A program made the position numbers and the translations under genes. Below are positions 13,501-25,000 of a stretch of 64,000 nt of DNA, one piece after another. A model generated the notes under the pieces. The model saw only the letters and a list, made by a program, of their open reading frames with translations, was not told where the DNA came from and made no database searches. Positions within the stretch are counted from its first letter, which is position 1. The number at the start of each line of letters is the position of its first letter. The DNA is from Apostichopus japonicus (Eukaryota; Echinodermata; Holothuroidea; Aspidochirotida; Stichopodidae): assembly GCF_037975245.1 (NCBI RefSeq), contig NC_092582.1, forward strand, positions 11,262,001 through 11,326,000, read 5' to 3'.

Positions 13501-15878
13501 ACCGTGGCATTGATGACTCTTTAATTCCTTTGAGTTGTTGTACCTCCAGGGGCATCTGATGTTTAATGGAATCATTTGATCTTGTGAAAATCTTGTACTC
13601 TTTTTGGGATGCTGTTGAATACCTAGGTTTAGTTTAATGAGATATATGATACATTACAACTACATGATTAGCTCATATGACGGTGAATCTGTATCAACAA
13701 TCAGCTTCACTGTGGGGTATGTTCAAGTAAAGATTGAATCTGATAAATTCTGTGCCTGCATTGATTTACTTTACTTCTCCCTAACATGTCTCCCCAAAAC
13801 CTTAGGGCTCTCACTCAACTGTGTTTAGAGTGACTTGGTAACACTGTATGCCCTCTGTGATTGGTCACTTCTATTTGAAGCCCCAGTTTCTTCTCATTAA
13901 ATCTAACAACCCAAACTGCCTTAAGACATTGTTTTCCAATAAAATGCTGACAAAAATGCTGACTTCTGTGCACTGATTCTTGATAAGGTCTATGACAGAT
14001 GATTGGTGTAAAGTTTGTAGCTGCATTGTTACAGTTTCTAACATGAAAATAGCACAAAAAATGTCTCCTACTAAGGGGATCTATGGGACAGAGATCAGCC
14101 CATCAACAAACATCCCTTCCCCAACTTGCAAAAATTAACTTAATTGACTCCCTTACTTAATTCAGAATAAAAACTCTCCCAGAGCTCTATTCCATCTCCA
14201 TACCCCTGCTTCCCAGCTCTGCCCCTCCTATTTCCATCCATACAGTAGGTACCTGTCCCCTAATCCCTGTTCCCTAATTATTTCCACCTCTCCATAGATC
14301 ACAGCTGAAATTGTTATTCTTAGTAATATATTCTTGAACAAACTCTATAGTGCTTTTTGTTGTTATATCAGTATGTGGAATCATCCCTTAGTATTGTATA
14401 GTACTACAGTCTGACTACTACAACAACAACAGCATGCATGAGCCTGACATTTAAAATAACTCTAGGATTTCTATGCCATGTGTGGCAATTAGTCTCATTA
14501 GTCCCTGATTTGCCCTGTTTTGCCTTCAGTAATTTGTTGCTCTAAATTTATTCTGGAGCTAATTCACACACACAGAGTATGACTACCAGTTAAATTAATA
14601 AAGGTCTGTGAAGGTGAGAAGATATATAGTAAAGTATTAACAGTTGTGGCTGGCCGGCTTGATTCGGAACTGTAAGTGGCACAGCTGTGGTACAATTCTG
14701 GCAAGTATGTATTGCCTGCTCTAGGACCTTAATTCAGGTTAAATTCACAACAGTTTATATAACTCTCAAGTAAGTGGTATTGTTTTTAATCATTTTACAT
14801 TTGAGCAAGAGTTGTCTAGCATTGTAATTTCATGGTATAGTTAACAAATATGTTTACAATCTTGTACAATTGCTTTCATTATATATACTTGTGTTATTGC
14901 TGACGTTGAACAGTTTTGCTGGTCATTGTAAAGAAAGACGTCCATGCTGAGTCAGTTCCCTGTGATTTTAGTATGATCATGTGTATGTGTGGTAATGCAT
15001 GTATCTTGTAGAACTTTATATAACTTATTACATTGTCAGTGTAGTGTATACTTATTTATGCTGCAGAATAATTCTCGTAATGCTTAATTAATAATGCAAT
15101 AATTTGGATTTTCCGTTACACCACTGAAGCTGTGATTTATTGCTCAAGGCTGCAATATGTGTGGTAACAGGGAGTGACCATGCAGTCCTCCATGATTTCT
15201 GGGGACAATCAGTGGATTTTATGGGCCGTCCCCAGATTAACAGTGTCCTTGGAAATTGTCCCCGGATATCAGGTGTCATTAATCATTCTCAAATTTAAAA
15301 AAAAAAATATTTGGAAGTAAAATATGTTTTTTTTCTAGAGAATGTATTACAGAAACATGGGCATTTGACCATCATTCTTGGAACAGCACCAGCCATTAAA
15401 CACTGTGATCTCAAAATTCCCACCTGTCCCCTTACAACTTATATATAGTGTAGATACTACCCCTTGATGTCAACATGGGGGTCAGCAAGGATGTCTTAAT
15501 TTTGTCCCGGGGATTTCTGAAAAAAATTTGGTCACCTTAAATATGGTAACAATGTAAGTTAATCATGATCTGTTGCATTAACTTTGGTGGATTATTCAAT
15601 TTAAATATCCAATTGGGTTAAAAAGAAAAAGGGTTCATCATTATGGCACATTTTGGTCATTGTAATTATGTGAACTTTACCCACAATTTAATTACATAAT
15701 ACATGTGCAGTTTTAAGTTTGTAATGGTTTTTGCCGTGTGCAGATGTATTGGCCAAGTGAGGAGAGTGCTATCAATCAGAAATGGGGAAAATAGCATGTA
15801 TCACAATTGTTATTCTGTGATGTAGCTAGTTTATGTTCCTTCAGGAATCATTATAATTATTTTGTTTATTTTCCACAG
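7539..15878. other. no gene recognised
   Basis: A long AT-rich stretch with short random frames, homopolymer tracts (a C tract near 9487-9500 and a G-rich block at 11234-11263) and the hairpin listed separately. Upstream exons of the membrane-protein gene could lie here or beyond the left edge. None could be supported by both splice sites and recognisable coding sequence. Confidence 0.45.
8683..8732. repeat. 21-bp-stem hairpin
   Basis: The left arm 8683-8703 and the right arm 8712-8732 are inverse complements over 21 positions with one mismatch, around an 8-nt loop. The arms centre on CACAAATTTCAAGTT. It may be a hairpin RNA precursor or the stub of an inverted-repeat element; the sequence alone does not decide. 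Confidence 0.7.
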
Positions 15879-16040
15879 ATTACAGAAGTGATACCATTTG
15901 CAGCCAGTGTTTAAAGGACGTTTCCTGGACTGCACAGAGGTGTAACATCTGTGATGCGGAACATGATGTCATCATACAGGAAAATAAATTAGAATGTGTC
16001 ACCCCTAAAACGTCAGCTATGGAGGCGACTTCAAGAAAAG
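15879..16040 (+). CDS. internal exon with PSI-like cysteine motif
   Basis: The acceptor is TTTTCCACAG just before 15879, and the donor after 16040 is G|GTTTGT. Only one of the three frames is open. It contains TICSQCLKDVSW and RCNICD, followed by a lone Cys 14 residues further on. The remaining residues are Thr/Ser-rich. The cysteine spacing matches the core of PSI domains, which stabilise the stalk of plexin-type receptors. Confidence 0.65.
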
Positions 16041-19000
16041 GTTTGTAAATTAAGAATCAACAATATCTCTGCAGCACTTCTTTAAATGAAAATAAAATAA
16101 AAAATAAATAAATAAATAAATAAATAAATAAAACTAAAATTAAAATATGAATCTAAGAGACTGACTTCGGTCAGCTTGCAGCTGTAATAAGCCAATGATG
16201 GCTTCTTCACGAGTTCCTGCTTGCAGTAGGATCTTAAATACATACATACATACTTCTCCTTTACCTGTCTTCTCACACCAACTGCACTACTATTCTACCT
16301 CGTCCAGAAGGATCTAGTTTAAAACTTTTAGTATTGCTCCTGACAATTGCCAGCTGGCCACTTCCACTCTATACTGCTGCCTTTTGTTTCCATAGAAAAC
16401 AAAACTGTTTGGTTTTCTATTGTATAATTTTATATAATTTTGCCATGGTGCTTGCCCCCTCATTAATATAAATATTGAGAGTAGTTAATATTAATTTGAC
16501 AATCGTTCTCTCTTTGGTACACCGTTATGGAGGTTCTTCTTGACAGCAAACTCTGCCAATAGGTTGGATCTACAACTTTTGAGATGTTACTCATTGTCAA
16601 CCATGCAAGTGTCAACCATTTCTCCATCTGTTCCAGCGTAGAGTGATTAAAATCACTATTCTTCTTCAAACCAGAAGAGGAAGTGTTTCCAATTAATTAT
16701 CTTTTAAACTTTTTTGTCTCTCCTAATGTTACAGTTCACTGACACTTCATGTATTTCTCTATCCTGGGATACTTCAAGGTTCTTCTTTCCTGGGTTATTC
16801 ACAAAATAACTCAAACTGAGCTCTAGTATATTCGTTGATCAGATTTTAGTTCTGTTTTGTGACTATTTTGGGTTAAAATGTCGGACAATGTGACAATTAA
16901 CAAGACACTACAGTGCTGTCTAAATGCTTTAGTACCGATCCATGGAATGAATCTAATTTCGTACTAATTACCATACGTTATGCCCTATCATCTGACGGAG
17001 GTTTTACATAACTGCTGAAGAAATCAACGGCTAACGGTACGTAATCACGTCGGGAAAAAATCAATACAGGGCTTCTGTATTTCTTATTAACCTCATTTTC
17101 TCTGTCTATAGATTGTGGTAATGAAAGATTCCAAGTATAATGAGACAAAGCTAGAGCATGGCAGTAGGGCAGGTGGCAGGTAGCAGATGGTGGCGTCTCG
17201 ATTTAAAATGAGAATAACACAGTTGGGAGCATCACTTTATAATGTACTTCTTATCAAACTTAGAAGCCATGCGCTAGGCCTGGATGTTAATCATATGATA
17301 GCTCATTTACCGATCTCTGAGCAACTATATGCACACTTGTACCAGCATGTCTATAGCGTGACCCTATAACCCAGTGCCCGAGCAATTGTGGTCCAAATTT
17401 CTTGTTATCATTGGTTGTATTTCCTTGTCTATATAGTCGAACATCGATAGATATACTCTCTAATGAGGCGAACATGTGTGTTAACAAATATCAGACATTT
17501 ATGTAGTACTTAATAGTATCTCAGATTCGAACTAGGAAAAACAAAGTTAATATATTATTTGTATTAACCTTAAAATCACGAATTAATGAAGGGGAAATAC
17601 ATTTCTAATGCACTTAATACAGGTGTGACTGGTATTACAGTAATAACAGGTTTGTATAAATTTGTGAAAGGTCCTATATTACAACATAATCATGCAACCA
17701 TATTTATATTTCCACAAATATGATGAACAGTCTGTTAGTTTTAAAATAAATTAATGCCTAGCTCTCACTCTGCTGTGTCTAGAGCACTTGTTAACCTAAG
17801 CACCGCCCTCTACAGGTGACTGCAAGCCCATTTAGGTCTAACGCCCTCCTTTTCATTCTACCGTCGAAAAGTGTCTTAATTCTCTAAGAGCTCCTTAAGA
17901 CTCGCCCAAAACCGCATGCAGTCATCTGAAAAAGTTAACTTTCCGTTGCTTGCAAGTGACGTGTTGTTTGTGTCGCTACAAAATGCAGACAGTACAGTAA
18001 TGAAACGTGATACCTTGTTATCTTTTATCTAGACCTGAGATGTCCATCCCTGCATTGTTTGTACACTGTGCTGTGGGTAATGACCGCAGATGTACTGGCT
18101 GTACACTAGTGTCTAATTACCAAAGGTAGCAAGCTGTGTGCGTATTTTCTGGGATAGGAGATGGTGGTGTCTAACACTTCTGTTACACCTCATTTGAAAC
18201 TAGGTCAGATTACCGGCATTAGACGTTTCTTTTTGCGCGAGTCTTCACACCCTTTAAAGTGTAGAAAATTCCATATCCCCACCCCCCCTTGTTCCCAATT
18301 GTGCCATCTCTATTCAGCAGTAAATTTTGATTAAATATAAATTTTATGCGCCTGTATTAATGATAGCATTGCTCTTCTCTATACTGGTAATATTTACAGT
18401 GCCATAGCATGGCAACCATATTGGGCAACTTCTGTGCAATTTCCTGGCTATGTGAAGCATTATAATTAGCCATTGCATGTTACCAATTGCTGCCCTGCTG
18501 TAGCCATGTTGTGACTTCATACCGAATGTACCTTTAAAGCATGCAGAGCTATTATCAGAAAAATTAAAATTCTCAGAAAAGGAATTCCTACGTAACAAGG
18601 CAAATTTTGTTAGGATACCTTTCGGTCGTCCCGAACAGCAGATTTGGGTTGTCTGGGAAAAAGTAGCAAAATAACAAGGACCAATATGTAAAACGTAGTA
18701 GGGGAGATATATGTTTTGGATTCGGTGAATAGAACACCAGCTTTAGGCCAATAAAACCTCCCATTTGAGTAGTACATTTATCTAGGCCAACCAGCATTAT
18801 TATTTAATTTCAGTGATGGAGGCTGAACACTACCAATTTATTTGTTTTAGCCTATTTATGCTATTATTCCTTTTAGCCTAGCCTATTTAGGGTATTGAGT
18901 GACAGTGTAATCTGAATTTGATCTAGACAACTAGTCGTCCTCAGGACGACATCGAAAGCTGATTTTGGTCGTCTGAAACAGAAATTTGGTCGTCTCAATC

Positions 19001-22000
19001 AACTGGACGACCATTAAAAAAATGTCCCTACAGTGATAATTTTATTCAGAGATACAGTGTATAGGACTATTTATACGGAATGTGATAAAAACTGTCACGA
19101 ATCTTAGCTAACGGAACAGCTGGCAATTAAGCTAAATCTTTCTCAAATTTCCCCATTAAAGATAAAAGTTTACCGTTCTGATGATTTATAGCTGATTATG
19201 TTTCTCCCGGCTTGGATTTGAGTGATTGTCATGTAACTAAATCTCGGCATTTCGTCGTCACGGTCGTCCTGTGTCGACTCAGATGCGAGACTTTTTAAGG
19301 ACCGGTGACATTGACAAACCCTCATAGCCTTTATTACTAAGATCCTCACACTTGTTGGTGACACTATATTTTAACCTTTAAAGTTGATGTCATTATGATG
19401 TCATTCAGTTTTTTTCTGGCTTATTTGATGGATGTTTTGCAATTGATGATACAGTAAGCGAGCAAGGCCTCCTTCATATTTCCTGCGGGATTTTGAGCCA
19501 GCATCTCTCTGTCACGTCGAAGTCATATGTCTCAAAGGCGCGTGGGTTACGCTTTTTATCAGACGAGATGCAGAAAAATAGCTGAAGGCGATTGTTCTTT
19601 AATCTGGTAGATTTGGATAATGCTTTTGATCCCGAGTCTGATGGTGATATGTAGGTTGTTACCTTTAGTAAAAGTCAACTTTTTTTCAAATTTTTCAAAT
19701 AATAAATCAATGTTTTTTTTTAACTTGCTGTGGCTGTATTTGCATGTGCTTAATAATATCCGGCAAAAGTGTCTGGATAATGAAATTTTTTAAAAATAAA
19801 GTGGAGATTACTTGTCTTGCTAATCAAGATTCATTTTGTGAAGAAAATCATCATGTATCTACAGAACAAAATTCACAGATGTCAACTTCACTTAAAAATG
19901 TTTTATACCTGGATGCCTGAAGTTGTTCAACAACTGTCAACTTCACTAATTGAAATTTCATACACTGCTAGAAGTTGTTCAACAACTGTCAACTTCACTT
20001 ATTGAAATTTCATACACTAGATGCTTGAAGTTGTTCAACAACTCTCAACTTTAGTTAGAAATTTCTTCCACTAGATGCCTGACTGAAGTTGTTCAACAAC
20101 TGTCAACTTCACTAATTAAAATGTCATATACTGCTAGAAGTTGTTCAACAATTGTCAACTTCACTTTGAAATTCCCTACACTAGATATATGCAGTTGTTC
20201 AACAAATTGTCAACTTCACATAGAATTCTTGCACTAGATGCTTGAAGTTGTTCAACAACTGTCAACTTAGCTTGTAGAATCTGGATTAGAGAAATTTAGA
20301 ATACTTGGGAAAATATTTCAGCAATATTCAGGATACATATAATTAAAATAAAGGACGTACATTCATATTACATATTATTATGTAATAACCACATGAACTT
20401 GATCATACAGTGAACTTAAAATTGCTAATTATTTTCAAAAGTACTCTCTGGTTGAGGGTTTTGGACTTAAAATGAAACAATTCATTAATTTTATCATCTA
20501 CAAATTTGACATGTCCTCAACCGATCAACAAAATAGATTCTGTAGTTGGCAGTTACATGCTTTTTGAACTTTAAACATAAGTGCACATGAATGAAACATT
20601 GGTTAGACTAGTTGAGGATCTTATGCGGGATAAACTGATATAAGACCTCATTTCAATAGTACATGCTTGGAGGGCTTGGGCTGTTGAATAATGCATTCTA
20701 TAAATATAAATATACTTTCTATATATAAATATATATATAAATACCAATAAATTTGAACTATTGCCTTTATGATGGTTCTGTAACAGTGCCCTTGGTGAAT
20801 TTAGTTCATTTTGTTCAGTTTAAATTAGTTTAGTATTTCCCAAGGGTTAGGGAAACTAACTGAAACTGGTTTGAAACTAAATTAACCGTTTCCATGTGAT
20901 GGTCATGGATGATATATTAAGCCACATCTCTGTAAGATCTTTTTAAGTTTTAAGTATACTGCCCTCAAGTTGCACTAAGTGTTTCTAAGTAAACTGCATT
21001 ACTGAATGTACACTCTTCTTCTGTAGTTAACAACCAAGAGCTATGTATTTGTGTCATCTCTTTAATCAAGTGTTCAGTTGAGTGTAATATACCAGGCAGA
21101 CGAGGAGGATGGAATTTCTTTTCGATTAGGTGTCCAGAGAGTTAATTATACCAGACAGGCGTTGTAACTGTCAAACCAAAAAACTTATATCTTGGAAAGA
21201 TTCTGCCACATTGACAGGTAGACTATTTCTGGTTTGAATTCAAGGTAGTCAGTATAGGCCCCAAATTATAGCACGCTATAATTGCTAGAAGTACTTTTCT
21301 TGGAGGTCATTACTCTCCAAATTGTTCTCAGACATTTTTATGTAACACACAAGATGACCGAATGTCCCGGTGAGGATTATTTCCTCGAAGGTTGTAATAA
21401 ATACAGTTTAAGAATTTTGACCAAAGGTCATGACCATATTTGAACATCGAGCATATTTGGGGTCAATACAGTAAACCTTTAAGCACTCTTATAATTCTTA
21501 CATATAAAACCCTGACATATGCTCTAACTGTACGTCTCTTGAGCTTAAACATTATTATGCATTAATTGCTGGGTCATCACACCCCTGCAGCACTCCCGAC
21601 CACTGAACAGGAAAATGCAAAGGTGTGAAACCAGAAACCGTGTGATGTGCATCACTGCTACTAATGTAATTGTGTCAGATTACGCGCCCGAAAAACAACA
21701 GCAATGGACATTATATATCACCTCTGATCCTTGGGTCAACCCTGTACAAATTTGACAGGAAGTGCGCGGGGTCCAACACTCGGTCCTTGTTATAAACGGG
21801 GCCTAGATAGCAGGTTTTGAGGCTTAATTCTCAAAACATATTGAAAATAGTGCAGTTCTGTATTTATAGCATTTTTTATTGCTATACATCATTGCGTAAA
21901 TTTGCATAGCAATTTTCCCTTCATGCATATGCATGGTGCTATTTGATATTCGCCAGATTTATCATCCATGTGTGTATCGGTGGCTCGATCTCGTATTGTT

Positions 22001-25000
22001 TACGCTTGGCCCCGATGGTTGATAACTTTCGTTGATAATACGTGCCTCTGGATGTGCTTTCTCATCCTTTAGAGCTGCCAAGAAAATGATCAAGGGAGCA
22101 CCAACCCAAATGGATAGACCATTTACATCAGTTCTAAATGTCAAGATAGATTACCGGTAAATGTGGTTTCCCTTTACGGGATGAGTAATAAATCAGCCGG
22201 GCTGTTATTCGTTTCTTTTGGGAATTTTTTTATCTCTGCCCCTAGGGTTGCAATCGTGCTTCAGCTTTTTCTTTGAAATTATTCTTTTTTCTTCCTTATT
22301 CTTCTTTTTCTTTCGTCCTATAGTAGTTAGCTGAAAGAATATTTGTGTGATATATAAAACCTGACTAGATAATTAACGGTGAACAAATTTTGCGGTCAAA
22401 TAGAATGACAATAATAGGTGCATGTGATGTATTAAAAAGTCCATTTGTTTTAAGAAGATTTTCTTCTACATTAATGTTTCATAGGAGGGTGCATGTATGT
22501 ATAAATTTGAAAGACCAGTTGCTATCTTATATGATAGGACAAAATATGACAGCTATTTAACATTCTGCTCAGTACTGTACATACTACATGACAGACTCCC
22601 GTGCACTTTATACTACTTGACTGGGAAACGAATCTGTTGGAAATGATCTCTGTGGGGAGGAGGGTTTAATGTATAAACATATGGTTAGCATCGAAAGACA
22701 ACCATATCCTTGCTTCAAACAGCTAATTCACTCTGTAAACTAAGAAATGATTCAATACCTACCCAGGATAGACACAAAGTTGTTGAAGACTTTAGCTTCT
22801 TACTCTCTCAGAATCAGAATGATTTGTTATAACCTTCACAATGGATGCATGTGAAGTTACATCATAGTACAGTATCTGGAACAATGGAAAACTGACCTGG
22901 TATTATGAACAATGGCTGTCTTCCCTTCTTCTCATAGCTCTATTCCGCCTTTTTTTCTCCATTCTTTTCTGTATTTGTCCTTCTCCAGTTCCTATCCTCT
23001 TCCCTTAATCCTCTCTTTATCCCTCTCTTTATCCCTGAATGGCTGTCATCCCTCTTCTTGTAGCTCTCTTCCACCTTTTTTTCTCCCACACTTTTCTGTC
23101 TTTGTCCTTCTCCAGTTTATTCCCTACCCTCTTCCCTTAATCCTCTCTTATCCCTCTACAGTTTTCTCTCCTACAGTACCTCTCCTCATCCCCCTGTTGG
23201 TTTTATTCTTCTCTCCATCCCTTGTCTACTAATCCTCTTCCATCTATCTCTTTGTGTTCACCATGCTCATTAACCTGTCTCTGCTCTGTGTATGTATAGA
23301 TTGTCCCTTCTGTTACTGTAACTTGTCATTCAGCCTCTGAAGAAGATCCTGCTAGGATCGAACATCAGGCCCTCTTACTTTTACACAAATTGCAATGAAA
23401 GAAAGAAAAACAGATTTGAACTAGTGACCTCGGCTGGGGTTGGTGATATCAACTTTGAACATCCTATGTTTGAAATATCTGATGCAAGAAAAAGATAAAC
23501 ATGCTATTTATTACTTCCCAAATCTACTGCAAAATTCTCAAAAGAAGATTGAAACATTCTTCACGCTCAATGACACACTGGATGATGTTATCATCCAATA
23601 ATTAATGAGCACGTAATTAATACTTCCATCGGTTCTATTTATAGATTCAATACCTGCCCAAGTCAGACAGTTTGTTGAGACTATCTCGGTATCCGGAAAT
23701 GATTTACAGTGTTCAGGATGGATGCACCTCGGAGGGCCGCTGAAGTTTTACATAAGTAAACAAATGTTCAATGAAAGACTAGCTGACTGTGAAATTAAAA
23801 AGGATGGGATGGAAAAAAGAAATTTTTAATGCTAAAGTGGGGTTCGAACCTCAGGAGGTGCCAGTTGATGTAAACTAAAATGTAGTTAGTTTTGTGTTTG
23901 TTGTCAATTTCCTTCACTTTTACCAAATATACTGCTAGATGCTGAAAAGAAGATAAAATGGTCTTGATTGTGAGACAAAACTCCCGGATATCATCACTCA
24001 ATGAACATGAATTAATAAGCACATGGAACCTATTCCATTCAGGCTATAAAGTTTTTTTTACCATATATATGTAATGTTCCAGACCATAGATTGAGAGAAC
24101 ACAAATGAAACACGAACGAGATGGCCTTCAGTTGTCAAAGTGCCCACATGTGTGTAGGCCTGTATTGAGTTACTAGTGTATCATTATGAGGGTGCAACAA
24201 TCTACTAACACTACCCTACACCATATATTATTAACCACAAACAAATAGTTTGCATGTGTTTGAAATGTTCAAAAGGTGTGATTTCTCTTCCTTATTTCAA
24301 ATGAAACATGGAATAGTTAATCTATCTATATTGTTAGGAAACATTAATTTTTAATATTGCCAAGATTTTTATAAAAAAAAAATCAATAGCAACCTGCTTT
24401 AATGTCATCTAGATTTTTTTATTTTAATATGATTATTTTTTTTATTATTGTCATCTTTAATGAGGGTAGTCCTGCTCAGTACAGAAGCACTGCTTTCCAG
24501 AGGAGTGCTGTATTGATGACATAAAATGGTGGATTGCCAGATATGATATGCATTAGCAATAATATGTTTATATTCAGTAAGCATATGAATAATTGAATCA
24601 AGTAAATGAACAATATGATAAGTAAACGAATAATGGAAAAGTGACTGGGTTATTATATACAACGAAAAGGAGCAGAGAAATATTTTGGCTAGAATGTGCT
24701 TCGAACCCGTAATCTCAGGGTTACAATTGCCATGCCATGCACTACTGTATAGCTCTACCAACTGAGCTATCCAGCCGTAATAGCTGGTGGTGATCGATAT
24801 TGAGTGATTTCTTCCATTATAAGCATTGTAGTATTATTTATGATTCCATGCTGGGAATATTAAATTAGAAATACCTGGTATATGCCTCATAGAATTATAT
24901 AAATACATATACTAAATTATGTAATATCAGCATGTAATATCTGTATTCAGGAAGAATCAGATGATGTTAAAGCTTCTTGTAAGCTAAAGGTCATGTGTAT

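Noticed and set aside
13328-13513. Open frame with an acceptor-like TTTCAACTAG
   Set aside because: No recognisable protein, no clear donor in frame, and an overlapping open frame on the other strand.
14640-14680. 28-nt exon ending at GTAAGT that would join the PSI-like exon in phase
   Set aside because: The upstream acceptor has no pyrimidine tract and the exon is extremely short; a phase match alone occurs by chance one time in three.
23321-23372. GAAGAAGATCCTGCTAGGATCG motif resembling the 3' end of some retroelements
   Set aside because: Too short and without coding sequence or borders to support an element.
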